A stretch of DNA of 49,445 bases from Gemmatimonadota bacterium (GCA_028873845.1 JAPPNO010000072.1:1-49445); one strand, 5' to 3'. Positions 27,801-35,664 are shown, numbered from the stretch's first letter. The notes: generated by a model from the letters alone, not told the origin. Program-made: numbers and translations.

Positions 27801-28318
27801 CGCTTGGAGAAAGCAGCGACTGCGCCCACTGGAACTGGTCTGGCAGGCTGACTCCACTATACGGTACGGCCCGGGACAACCGGAACCCCGAGATTGTGGC
27901 GATGCTCGTCGCCGCGGGAGCGGACATTGACGGGCGCGGGGCGCAAATGCGGTTTGCCTGCGACTCCTCGCCTACGACACAAGTCTCGCCGCTATACATG
28001 GCGGTACGCTACGACGGACACCCCGTCATGATCGAGGCACTGGCGCGCGCAGGCGCGGACCTGGAGCTGAGCGATCCGGATGGACGTACCGTCCTTCACC
28101 GGGCCGCGATCGAGAGACCTTTCGTCTTCCCGCTGCTGCTACGCCTGGGCGCCGATCCGGAAGCGCGCGATGCCGAGGGGAAAACCCCGATGGACTACGC
28201 CCGGGAGAACCCCGCACTGCGGCCATGGGAGCGGGTGAGAATGTCAACTCCGGTGGGAAGCCGCCTCCTCGACCTCACCTTCGACGTAGTTGCAGATCGC
28301 CTCGTAGATCTCCCGTAG
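24866..28318 (+). CDS. giant exported ankyrin-repeat protein 3
   Basis: An 1,150-aa protein starting at the ATG in the ATGA overlap with ankyrin gene 2. The N-terminus has an export-type hydrophobic segment (ILAIVPPALFLAAARAG) but no lipobox. Cys-Trp-Phe-Cys modules occur at about residues 50 (TCADWGSRDFF), 231 (HCAHWQTTVF), 543 (PCDFSRLGLLG, variant) and 765 (ACERWGTATFF). The C-terminus differs from the other three: the usual GLPEVRRMR tail is replaced by PWERVRMSTPVGSRLLD and the frame runs 75 bases into the convergent gene at 28244-28882. The original stop may have been lost in a rearrangement. Confidence 0.85.
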   Translation: MNRARSGRHGPGPRILAIVPPALFLAAARAGNPRTNSANTPAETSTPGHTCADWGSRDFFRSASPQEVSECLEAGADPNGPPGLHPLPPLFIAAGVTPHAAVISLLVEGGADAYAREWDGLTPLHEATGRNTPAAVVISLLDAGVDPNARDRDGIAPLHLAARNRNPGIVTALVEAGADPDVRGPSGNTPLHMAWSGLSLPADAHIAVIRELLRLGADPVAQNDLGLIADPTHCAHWQTTVFARVALPADFARCLEEGADVHERDADDNTALHRTASLDANATTLLVDAGAQVNARNSTGRTPLHHAVTNGNSASVAVLLAAGADVDAADSRGGTPIGRAAWRTLSAPEDATELVSQLLAAGADPNTRGEWGHPPLYMAADHGNVALVGVLLEAGADPNVTTDRGEFPLEAAALFGNPEIIRLLLAAGADVNTRNPRDGSAPLHRAVFGEDAESRVSPLLEAGANPRARNAGGDTPLHLAPPTSDTVVVSLLVRAGADLTARNERGETPLEVARHHANVRVARKLIELGSDPGPEGAGWIDDPPCDFSRLGLLGKVPLETVQDCLQKGLQVDRPIWFDRAPLLYLAEQEMGRDRAAPEKIVLFLKAGADPDTRNRNADTPLHMVARGGARAEVAAGALLAAGADVNARNQEGRTPLHNAAAARGEDTTLLLLFLQAGAEVNARTQLGETPLHLATPGRPHRHAWQDRAQVINALLDAGAEVNARTSDGRTPLHMALEADRPAAAMKLLEAGADPAARDGAGSLADPVACERWGTATFFAAASVDVVAGCLEAGADPNPIPRTQDRNRPTLLHVASVHARDPAVINTLVRAGTVVNARDRFGYTPLHQAAENGTPDAVRALLRAGADLHLRQRESDSWFAPRGGRAALHFAATNPNPEVAAALLDAGADAGAREGPRGQTSLHIAAQNRNPDVAGLLLEAGANVNARMFSGLTPLHVAATSNANPAVLAILLQAGADPNALGESSDCAHWNWSGRLTPLYGTARDNRNPEIVAMLVAAGADIDGRGAQMRFACDSSPTTQVSPLYMAVRYDGHPVMIEALARAGADLELSDPDGRTVLHRAAIERPFVFPLLLRLGADPEARDAEGKTPMDYARENPALRPWERVRMSTPVGSRLLDLTFDVVADRLVDLP

Positions 28319-28882
28319 CGGGCAGGTGGCCCTCTGGATCTTGAGCTTCAGGCGGACAGCCTCCTTCGCCTTTTCCCAATGCCCGCAAAGTTCGAGGTCC
28401 TCGATGCACTCCATACAGGCCCATACCCCGCCACCACAGAAGCTCAGAGCGGCGCCGATGTTCAGCGGGGTAGGGGTTGCGATAGCAGCCACGACCAAGG
28501 GCTTGCAGGCCAGCGCACCCCCGGCACAGACAGTACACTTCACGCCCATCTTGATCGTTTCCCAGGTGCTACACTCCCGGGCACCGCCTCTCCGCTGGTC
28601 GAGGTCGGCGTCGATGCAGACGGACACCTCCACCGTAAGCAGCTCTTCGGCTTCCGCCACGCGAGGCGAGATCGCCATCGCGCCCCCGGCAAGCAGTGCC
28701 ACCGCCGCCATCGGCTTCAGGAACTCCCTGTCATCCTTATACCGAAAGGCCGTCCTTACGGCACTCGCCGTCAGACAGAAGATGAGCATCGGAGCAAACC
28801 CGATGGTGAACAGCAGGACCATGGCGACGGGTATGCCCCACCACAGCAGGTCCTTGGTGATGCTCCAGAGTAGTCTGCTCAT
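28244..28882 (-). CDS. cysteine-rich membrane protein of unknown function
   Basis: A 212-aa protein. The ATG at 28882 overlaps the upstream gene's stop as ATGA and has AAGGGGA before it. It starts with two membrane segments (LLWWGIPVAMVLLFTIGFAP and a second near MAAVALLAGGAMA), then a region with many cysteines: KCTVCAGGALACKPLVVAA, SFCGGGVWACMECI and ATCPLREIYEAIC. A second hydrophobic hairpin lies within the Cys-rich part, somewhat like cysteine-rich bacteriocins, but I do not recognise the family. It is expressed with the lipoprotein at 28879-29349 and is convergent with ankyrin gene 3, overlapping it by 75 bases. Confidence 0.7.
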   Translation of the reverse strand: MSRLLWSITKDLLWWGIPVAMVLLFTIGFAPMLIFCLTASAVRTAFRYKDDREFLKPMAAVALLAGGAMAISPRVAEAEELLTVEVSVCIDADLDQRRGGARECSTWETIKMGVKCTVCAGGALACKPLVVAAIATPTPLNIGAALSFCGGGVWACMECIEDLELCGHWEKAKEAVRLKLKIQRATCPLREIYEAICNYVEGEVEEAASHRS

Positions 28883-29349
28883 TTCCCCTTCTTCCTTTCC
28901 GCTTCGATGAACTTCATGCTGTCCAGCGACTCGAAGATCGTTTTCAATTCCCCGACCGACTCCCGCCACGCGTCAAGGTCCACCTCAAGTTCGCCGCGTT
29001 CGATCTTGGCGAGCAACTCCTCCACCTCTTTCTCGACATCGAAGTCCTCGGCCACGCCCTCATCCGCGATCATGGTCATCAGCTCGTCATACGAGTCGGC
29101 CGCGATCTCTCGAACCACGAGGCCATCAGGCCCCTCCACCCGCAACACGAGAGGGTGGTCCAGAGTTCCCCCGGCCGCCAGAACCGCCTCTTCCAACTGC
29201 TGCTCCGACGCCTCGGTCAGCGCCAAGACTCCCGCATCGGTGATGGCCACCTCCAGAACCATCTCCTCCATGAGGGCATCCTGCTCGTCCGTGCAGGCCG
29301 TCACCACCGCGAACACGGCGATCATGGCCAGTGTGTGTCTCCAGTTCAT
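28879..29349 (-). CDS. small lipoprotein of unknown function
   Basis: A 156-aa protein. The ATG at 29349 gives a short signal peptide (MNWRHTLAMIAVFAVVTAC) with lipobox VTAC; the longer open frame to 29526 runs through the hairpin-rich leader and is unlikely. The mature part is acidic and helical (TDEQDALMEEMVLEVAITD, EKEVEELLAKIERGELEVDL) and ends in a charged coiled-coil-like helix. It is the first gene of a two-gene operon with the Cys-rich membrane protein. The pair sits, in reverse, between ankyrin genes 3 and 4. A 14-bp hairpin lies 22 bases upstream of its start and may control it. Confidence 0.7.
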   Translation of the reverse strand: MNWRHTLAMIAVFAVVTACTDEQDALMEEMVLEVAITDAGVLALTEASEQQLEEAVLAAGGTLDHPLVLRVEGPDGLVVREIAADSYDELMTMIADEGVAEDFDVEKEVEELLAKIERGELEVDLDAWRESVGELKTIFESLDSMKFIEAERKKGK

Positions 29350-29807
29350 GGAAACGCTCTTTTCGGAGTAGGGGACGAGGCGGGAGGCGATCCCGCTTCG
29401 TCCCTGTGGTGGACGGGCCGCTACCCGGCCCGCCTCTATTGTGGGCTTACCTGCCCGGTGTGTCCATTGCTCACCGGCCCGGACGTGGTGCCGGGCCATA
29501 GCAACAACCCAGCAGGAGGAACCCACAGGCCCTGCCTATTCGTCCGAAGCCGGTGCGGGAGCTACCCGCTGGCCCCATGCTGGACTGTTCTATTCAGCAG
29601 GCGACCCGACTTCGGCCCCTGCTGGATTGTTGCATCCAGAAATGGTACGTCCCCTCTTCCGGTTCCGCAACCTCCTGATACCGCTTGAGACCTTGCGACA
29701 CGCCCCAACGGTCCCCATCCTCCCATCCCACACAGAAGCGGTGGGCACCCCGGATAGAGCCCGGGGCACCCACCTACGCCCGACATTTTCCCAAAGGGAG
29801 GTAGCAA
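29350..29807. other. hairpin-rich intergenic region, possible structured RNA or leader
   Basis: No protein gene is convincing here. Strong inverted repeats are lined up: 29372-29404 (14-bp stem, one G-T wobble, 5-base loop), 29414-29432 (CGGGCCG/CGGCCCG, 5-base loop), 29476-29497 (GGCCCGG/CCGGGCC, 8-base loop), 29595-29624 (CAGCAGG/CCTGCTG) and 29740-29774 (two 6-bp stems separated by a CA/CA mismatch, 7-base loop). This density is unusual even at high GC. I find no match to tmRNA, RNase P or SRP RNA landmarks. It lies between the divergent lipoprotein operon and ankyrin gene 4. Confidence 0.4.
29372..29404 (-). promoter_or_regulatory. 14-bp hairpin in the leader of the lipoprotein operon
   Basis: GGGACGAGGCGGGA pairs with TCCCGCTTCGTCCC (a single G-T pair) around the loop GGCGA. 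On the minus strand it lies 22 bases before the lipoprotein ATG at 29349. There is no T-run after it, so it is more likely a leader structure than an intrinsic terminator. Confidence 0.4.
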
Positions 29808-29876
29808 ATGTCAGACGCTGATTCCGTCGCTGGGGCCAGCGAGAGACTGGCGAAGAAGATGCTGACCGAAGCGTGA
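29808..29876 (+). CDS. possible 22-residue peptide with a strong ribosome site, upstream of ankyrin gene 4
   Basis: AGGGAGGT lies five to seven bases before an ATG that opens a 23-codon frame, MSDADSVAGASERLAKKMLT followed by EA and a stop. The ribosome site is among the best in the window. It ends 24 bases before the ankyrin start. It may be a leader peptide, a real microprotein, or the N-terminal remnant of a lost gene. No homologue is recognised. Confidence 0.4.
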   Translation: MSDADSVAGASERLAKKMLTEA

Positions 29877-29900
29877 ACTGTCAATGACATGAGGGGGAGA

Positions 29901-32900
29901 ATGAGACCGTTCGGCATCGCGGCCACCTTGCTGGTCGCCCTCTTCGCCACGGCATGCGCGGGTGGGCGGGGGACGGACTCGAAGGGCGCGAACAGTCCCG
30001 CAGCGGCTACACCCGGCGCCGCGGCCGCGCCGACACCGTCTACATCTGAACCCACCCCACCCACCTGCGACGACTGGCGCAACCGCAACTTCTTCGCATC
30101 GGCCTCGCTGGAACTCGTTCGCGAATGCCTTGAGGCGGGCGCGGACCCGCAAGCTCCGGTGACGTCCGCTCCGGCGATCTTCAGCGCGGCGCGCACCGCA
30201 ACCGACCCGGGCATCATCACCCTTCTCACGGACGCCGGGGCGGATCCCAACACTCGGCTGGGCGGGGGACTCCGAGGCACCGGCAGCGCCGGCTCCACCC
30301 CGCTGCACACGGCTGCGGCGCAGAACTCCACGCCCGGTATCGTCAACGCGCTGGTGGCGGCCGGCGCCGCCGTAGACGCGCGTGACAGTGAGGGTAGGAC
30401 GCCCTTGCACGCGGCGTGGACGAACGGTCGCGCCGTGATCCAGGCACTCCGGCGGTTGGGTGCGGACCCATTGGCTCGCGACGAGCGCGGCCGGGTCGCC
30501 GACCCTGTCAGCTGCGCGAACTGGAACACCGCGGCATTCTCCCGGCTGGCACTTCTGAGCGAATTCAAGCTGTGCCTGGAGCTGGGTGAAGGCTTGAACG
30601 CGCGCGACAGCGACGGGAACACGCCGCTCCACCTGGCGGCGGAAACCGTGAATCCCTCCGCCGTACGGTTCCTGCTGGAGGAAGGGGCGGATCTGAACGC
30701 CCCAAACAACTTGGGGGCGACACCTCTGCACATCGCGGTCAACAATGAGGGCGTGCAATTCCTGGTGATGGTGCGGGAGGAAGGGGCGGACATCGGTTTC
30801 CCGAGCAGCATCACGCCTCTCCACATTCCCGAGGGCAACGAAGGAGAGGAGATCCTGCCCGGGCTGCTGGACGCTGGGGCGGACATCATGACTGCGCTAC
30901 TGGAAGCTGGAGCCGACGTCAACGCCGGCTCAGGCACCTATGGTACTCCCCTGTTGCATGTCATCACCGGAAGCCGGAGGGTCCGCACGGCGGCGATCAA
31001 CGAAGCTGCCGTAGCCGCACTCCTGGAAGCGGGGGCCGACGTCAACGCCGCCGATTCGGACGGCAACATCCCGTTGCTGGCAAGCTTGAACACCGAGCGT
31101 CGTGAGGCTCCCCTCTCCGCGCTTGCGTTGAGGCTGCTCGCGCTCGGCGCGGATCCCAACCGTCGCGACGGCCGCGGCCGAACACCACTCTTCGAAGCTG
31201 CCGCCCTTGAGGAGCCTACGGTGATCCATGCGCTGCTGGAAGCGGGGGCCGACCCGCTCGCCCTGACCGACGACGGGGCCTCGACGCTTCACGCCGCGGC
31301 CGCGTCGGGAAGTCCCGATGTCGTCAACCTCCTGGTTGGCGCCGGTGTGGATCCGAACGCGCTGATGGGCGATTTCGGGACTCCGCTGCACATTGCGGTC
31401 GGGGGGTCCTCAGGCGGCTTGTTTGCACGCACGGTTGATTCGCACTGGCGACTCCGCGCGTTCGCGTTGCTCGAAGGCGGCGCCGATCCGAATGCACGCG
31501 CCAAGCAGGGAGACACTCCCCTGCACCGCACATCAGATACTGTCCTGGTGACCGGGCTGGTGCGGGCCGGGGCGGACGTGAACGCCCGCAACGACATGGG
31601 CGAGACGCCACTTCACCTGGCTCGTAGACGCAACAGGCTTCCGGCTATCCGCAGGCTCCTGGAATTCGGCGCCGATCCGGAAGCGCGCGACCACGCGGGG
31701 AGGATCGCCGATCCTGACTGCCATTGGGAACTCAGGGGTAGTCCCCTCCACGGAGCGGCGTTCCTGGCAAACGCGCCGGTCGAAAGCGTGCGCGGGTGCC
31801 TTGAGAGCGGGATGTCGGCGGATGCTCGCGGGGAGAACGGTGCGACCCTGCTGGAGAACATGGTATCTGCACTCGCCTGCTGCGCGGATTTCGAGAATGT
31901 CCTTCGCGAGGTTGTGGCAGCGGGTGCGGACGTGAACGCATGGGACGATGAAGGCAGAACCCTCCTCCATCGCGCTCTCACCATGTCCGGGAGGGTTCCC
32001 GCTTCGGTCTTGAACGTCGTGGCGTCGGCGCTGCTGGAAGCGGGGGCCGACCCGAACGCGCGCGATCTGCAGGGCAGGACACCGTTTCACACCGTGGCGG
32101 GCACCGGGGATTCCAGCTTCCTGGTGGACATCCTGGCAGCGGCCGGTGCGGACATCAACGCGCGCGACAACAGTGGCCAGACCCCGCTCCACATCGCCCT
32201 GGGCGGCTACGACCCTGCCACGGTCCGCGCTCTGTGGCGCGCCGGAGCCGATACGGCGGCCCGTGACAGTGCCGGCACCACAGCCGATCCGGTCGCCTGT
32301 GAGCGCTGGGGCACCCGGAACTTCTTCGCCGTGGCCACTGCCGATATCGTGGCCGATTGCATTGCGGCCGGGGCGGATGTCCATACTGCGGTTGGCAGAT
32401 ACTCGCGCGTTGCCGTACCGCTCGCCAAAGCCGCCGAGTGGACCCGTGACCCCGCCGTCATCTCCGTATTGCTGGAAGCCGGGGCGGATGTGCACGCACG
32501 CGACGACTTTTACCAGTACACCCCTCTCCACCATGCCGCCCGAAAAGGAACGGAAGCGATGGTGCGGGCGCTCCTGGAGGCTGGCGCGGACGCCGATGCC
32601 TGGGCCACCGGCTACAACACCGATTTCGGTTGGAACTGGACCCCGTTGCATCTGGCTGCGGAAAACAATCCGGACCCGGGGGTCGTCGCCGCTCTTCTGG
32701 AGGCGGGCGCGGACTTTGAAGCCCTCGGCGGGGCAGCCTTCAGGCCGCCCGCCAACTCTCCGCTACACTATGCGGGTGCGAACTCGAACCCCGCCGTCGC
32801 CGAGGTCCTCCTCGACGCCGGTGCCGACGTGAACGCCCGTTCGCCGAGTGGCCGGACCCCACTGCACGAAGCCGCCGCCTACGCTTCGAATCCCGCGGTC

Positions 32901-33413
32901 ATCGAGCTTCTGGTCGCGGCGGGAGCCGACGTGAATGCCCGCGACCTCAACGGCCACGCACCCATGCACTCGGCCGCCTGGTACAACCACCGGCCGGAGG
33001 TCATGGCCGCGCTGATCGCCGCCGGGGCCGACCTGAACGCGAGGGATCCCGACGGCTACGAGCCTCCCGCCGGGGGCAGCGTCAACGACCGCACGCCGCT
33101 GCTCATGACGGTGTACCGCGGGGGCGGCTACATCGGGGGTGGGCCGACGTACACCAAGTTCAATGCGCCGGTAGTGGAGACGCTGGTGCGCGCCGGCGCC
33201 GACCTGACGCTGACCGACGAATCCGGCCGCACGGCGCTGCACGAAGCCGCCAGGTGGCACCCCGCCGTCTTCCCCCTGCTCATGCGTCTGGGCGCCGATC
33301 CGACCGTGCGCGACGCGGAGGGCACGACGCCGCTGGACTACGCGCTGCGAAACCGTTCTCTGGAGGGGCTGCCCGAGGTGCGGCGGATGCGGGAGGCGCT
33401 GCGCCGGAGGTAA
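29901..33413 (+). CDS. giant ankyrin-repeat lipoprotein 4
   Basis: A 1,170-aa lipoprotein. The ATG at 29901 has GAGGGGGAG in front and gives MRPFGIAATLLVALFATAC with lipobox ATAC; the ATG at 29889 is an in-frame alternative. It is the close paralogue of ankyrin protein 2 from signal peptide to C-terminus (GLPEVRRMREALRRR). Cys-Trp-Phe-Cys modules are at about residues 54 (TCDDWRNRNFF), 201 (SCANWNTAAF), 604 (DCHWELRGSPLHG, variant) and 795 (ACERWGTRNFF). One repeat region near residues 285-330 (FLVMVREEGADIGFP, PGLLDAGADIMTALLEAGAD) is irregular, as if repeats were partly deleted or duplicated. It is convergent with qhpA, 16 bases apart. Confidence 0.87.
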   Translation: MRPFGIAATLLVALFATACAGGRGTDSKGANSPAAATPGAAAAPTPSTSEPTPPTCDDWRNRNFFASASLELVRECLEAGADPQAPVTSAPAIFSAARTATDPGIITLLTDAGADPNTRLGGGLRGTGSAGSTPLHTAAAQNSTPGIVNALVAAGAAVDARDSEGRTPLHAAWTNGRAVIQALRRLGADPLARDERGRVADPVSCANWNTAAFSRLALLSEFKLCLELGEGLNARDSDGNTPLHLAAETVNPSAVRFLLEEGADLNAPNNLGATPLHIAVNNEGVQFLVMVREEGADIGFPSSITPLHIPEGNEGEEILPGLLDAGADIMTALLEAGADVNAGSGTYGTPLLHVITGSRRVRTAAINEAAVAALLEAGADVNAADSDGNIPLLASLNTERREAPLSALALRLLALGADPNRRDGRGRTPLFEAAALEEPTVIHALLEAGADPLALTDDGASTLHAAAASGSPDVVNLLVGAGVDPNALMGDFGTPLHIAVGGSSGGLFARTVDSHWRLRAFALLEGGADPNARAKQGDTPLHRTSDTVLVTGLVRAGADVNARNDMGETPLHLARRRNRLPAIRRLLEFGADPEARDHAGRIADPDCHWELRGSPLHGAAFLANAPVESVRGCLESGMSADARGENGATLLENMVSALACCADFENVLREVVAAGADVNAWDDEGRTLLHRALTMSGRVPASVLNVVASALLEAGADPNARDLQGRTPFHTVAGTGDSSFLVDILAAAGADINARDNSGQTPLHIALGGYDPATVRALWRAGADTAARDSAGTTADPVACERWGTRNFFAVATADIVADCIAAGADVHTAVGRYSRVAVPLAKAAEWTRDPAVISVLLEAGADVHARDDFYQYTPLHHAARKGTEAMVRALLEAGADADAWATGYNTDFGWNWTPLHLAAENNPDPGVVAALLEAGADFEALGGAAFRPPANSPLHYAGANSNPAVAEVLLDAGADVNARSPSGRTPLHEAAAYASNPAVIELLVAAGADVNARDLNGHAPMHSAAWYNHRPEVMAALIAAGADLNARDPDGYEPPAGGSVNDRTPLLMTVYRGGGYIGGGPTYTKFNAPVVETLVRAGADLTLTDESGRTALHEAARWHPAVFPLLMRLGADPTVRDAEGTTPLDYALRNRSLEGLPEVRRMREALRRR

Positions 33414-33429
33414 TCCGCGCGACCCTTCC

Positions 33430-35163
33430 TCACCGACGCTCCCGCGACCCTCCCCGATCCCCCCCACCAATAGTCGGCCGCCCCGGCATCTCCATCACCC
33501 GCCACGGCTCCCACCGCATGTACAGCGGCACCGTGACGATCAGGTGCGCCCGCCCCCGCAACTCCTTCCCGTCGGGCCCGGTCCACGTCCCCACCACCCA
33601 AACGTCCCCCACATTGTTGCGCTGACCGCTGCGATCCGGATTCGGCCCATCCAGCGCCGGCATGAACAGCCCGTCCTCGTCCAGCGACCCCACAAACTCG
33701 ATGTCGTCGTCGTCGAAGACGGCCGAGTATTCCTCCATCGACCACGTCACGTCCACATGGCCGAGTTCCAGATCATCGCCCGTCTCCGGCTTGCCGTCGG
33801 GACCGTCGCTGTACGCGACCGCCTCGAACTGCGCGTAGCCCTTCGGGAAGGCCCCACCCCCCAGCCGCGACATCCCCCACTCGGGCGTCACCGCGATCCG
33901 GTCCACGGTTTTGTAGACCGTCAGGTGCCCAGGCACCGGACGCCCCCCCACAAACACGTCGCGCGCCCCCGCCGCCACCTCCTCGCCCGCCGCCACCTCC
34001 ACCGACAACCCATCCGACTCGCTCCGAACCACCCGCACCACCTCCACCCCCGGCCCGAAGTCAACATCCCCCACCCCCAACCCCACCCCCATGTTCACCC
34101 CATGCACCGTGACCGTCCCGCTCGTCCCCGCCTTCAGCGACACGGGATGAAGCCCAAGCAGCACCGGCCCATCCACACGCAGCAACGTCACATCGGGCCC
34201 GAACTCGTCGTACGCCCCCGCGAACCAGCGGCCGTTGATCTCGCCCCAGCCACGCTCGACCATCATCACCTCGCGCAGCTCGGTCTCATCGTCCCCACCC
34301 TCGAACGACCGTCCCCGCCACTGGTACCCCGTGTACACGATCGAGCGGCCGCTCCGCTCCACCTCTTCGCCGGTGCGCGCATAGGTGTACCTGGCCGTGC
34401 TCGTGAAGCTGGTCGCGTCGGCCGCGGCGGCGATCTCGACCGTTCCGTAGATCGGTCCGCGGCCCGGCTCATAGCCCTTCAGCGCCCAGGTGCCGGCCAG
34501 GCGTGCCGGCCGCATCGTCGCCGACCATGAGGTCCACTCGTCCGTCTTGAGCGGGAAGACGCCCGACAGGTGGGCAACCGCCTTGTCCATCGGGTGGCGC
34601 GAATCGGTCGCACCCGGCCGCGGCGGCCCGAAACGCCTGAACCCCTGCGTGTCGGAGAGCGGATAGTACCCCCGGTGCATCGCCATCAGCAGCTTCCACT
34701 CCTCCCGGGTGCGGCGCTGGGTGATCACCCGGCCCATCGAGTGGCACTGGCTGCAGGTGTTCTCGACATCCTCGTCGGCCTCGTACGACCAGTCGATCAG
34801 ACGACGCTCGACCTCGAAGCGGCCGGGCCTGAGTTCCTCGGGGGCGAGACCGTGCTTGTCGGAGAGGTAGCGGACGATGGCGCGGGCCGTTTCGGGATCC
34901 AGTTCGGCCTCGTTCAGCGTGACCATGCGCCGGATCGACTGCTGCCAGCCCTCGGGCGTCTTGCGCATGAACGAGACGCGGCTCATGAGGCCGTCGTCGT
35001 CGACGGTGTGGCAGCGCTGGCATGCGTCGATGACGGTCTGGTCGGTGACGGGGATGCCTTCTTCGCCGTTGTCGTCGCTGTCGGGCTGTTGGGGGGCGGC
35101 GGGTGGGGGGAATGCGGGGAAGAGCAACAGGGCTGCGGCTGCGGTCGTTGCGAGGAATCTCAT
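33430..35163 (-). CDS. qhpA: quinohemoprotein amine dehydrogenase alpha subunit, di-heme cytochrome c
   Basis: A 577-aa periplasmic subunit that takes electrons from CTQ through two c-type hemes. The signal peptide is LATTAAAALLLFPAFPPPAA. Heme-binding motifs are CQRCH (Cys48, Cys51, His52) and CSQCH (Cys137, Cys140, His141), spaced as in the QHNDH alpha subunit. Other landmarks are FMRKTPEGWQQSIRRMVTLN and LAGTWALKGYEPGRGPIYG, followed by beta-rich domains (LLGLHPVSLKAGTSGTVTVH) like domains III and IV of the known structure. It is somewhat longer than the roughly 500 residues usual for the subunit, with a C-terminal Gly/Arg-rich end. It is 21.7 kb from qhpC, whereas these genes usually form one operon. 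A GGAGG lies 11 bases before the ATG. Confidence 0.93.
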   Translation of the reverse strand: MRFLATTAAAALLLFPAFPPPAAPQQPDSDDNGEEGIPVTDQTVIDACQRCHTVDDDGLMSRVSFMRKTPEGWQQSIRRMVTLNEAELDPETARAIVRYLSDKHGLAPEELRPGRFEVERRLIDWSYEADEDVENTCSQCHSMGRVITQRRTREEWKLLMAMHRGYYPLSDTQGFRRFGPPRPGATDSRHPMDKAVAHLSGVFPLKTDEWTSWSATMRPARLAGTWALKGYEPGRGPIYGTVEIAAAADATSFTSTARYTYARTGEEVERSGRSIVYTGYQWRGRSFEGGDDETELREVMMVERGWGEINGRWFAGAYDEFGPDVTLLRVDGPVLLGLHPVSLKAGTSGTVTVHGVNMGVGLGVGDVDFGPGVEVVRVVRSESDGLSVEVAAGEEVAAGARDVFVGGRPVPGHLTVYKTVDRIAVTPEWGMSRLGGGAFPKGYAQFEAVAYSDGPDGKPETGDDLELGHVDVTWSMEEYSAVFDDDDIEFVGSLDEDGLFMPALDGPNPDRSGQRNNVGDVWVVGTWTGPDGKELRGRAHLIVTVPLYMRWEPWRVMEMPGRPTIGGGDRGGSRERR

Positions 35164-35268
35164 CCGGCCGTTTGCCTCCCTGTTCGAGGGTAGAAGGTCG
35201 CTGTGCCATGCGACGGTTTGATTTAGTACGCGGGAGGGGGGTGCGCCAGAGAAGGAACGCGTGGTCGG

Positions 35269-35664
35269 CTATTCGTGGCTGCGAAAGTCGCACCCGCAGC
35301 CGGGCGCCCGGCTCAACCGGCCATCCAGGGTGGCAAGCGGGACATCCAGCGTTTCCGCCAACGCCACGTACCAGGCATCGTAGGAACTGACGTTGTCCCG
35401 AAGCTCCCAAATCCTCTGCGCGAAGGGAGCAAACGGGAACAACCCGATCCGCAGTTCCGCCAGGTCCCGGAGAGCCAGGGCCGCGACGCCCTGCGACAGC
35501 TCTCCGTGCCGGACCGCCCGCCGCAGCACGCTGGCGACCTCGACAGGCATGTGATGTGGGGCCGCCAGCGGACCGGCACCCAGTTGTTCGGCAGCCCAGA
35601 CCCCTTCCGGCCCGCCGTCGATCAGGGCGGAGGCGACGACGGTCGCGTCGACGACCAGGGTCAC
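35269..35664 (-). CDS. vapC: VapC-like PIN-domain toxin
   Basis: A 131-aa PIN-domain ribonuclease of the VapC type, expected to cleave RNA when not bound by its antitoxin. The acidic catalytic residues are in place: Asp6 (LVVDATVVASA), Glu42 (PVEVASVLRR), Asp96 (SSYDAWYVALAE) and Asp114 (LDGRL). It starts at a GTG whose GTGA overlaps the antitoxin stop codon, the standard coupled arrangement. The length is normal for the family. It is oriented away from the LRR metalloprotease and towards qhpA. Confidence 0.9.
   Translation of the reverse strand: MTLVVDATVVASALIDGGPEGVWAAEQLGAGPLAAPHHMPVEVASVLRRAVRHGELSQGVAALALRDLAELRIGLFPFAPFAQRIWELRDNVSSYDAWYVALAETLDVPLATLDGRLSRAPGCGCDFRSHE

Noticed and set aside
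21416-28253. 14-base sequence AATGTCAACTCCGG found at both 21416 and 28240
   Set aside because: In a window of this size a few exact 14-base repeats are expected by chance; it is not evidence of recombination by itself.
29350-29807. RNase P RNA, tmRNA or SRP RNA in the hairpin-rich region
   Set aside because: None of the conserved signatures (for example a tRNA-like T arm with CCA, or the RNase P GAAAGUCC core) could be found.
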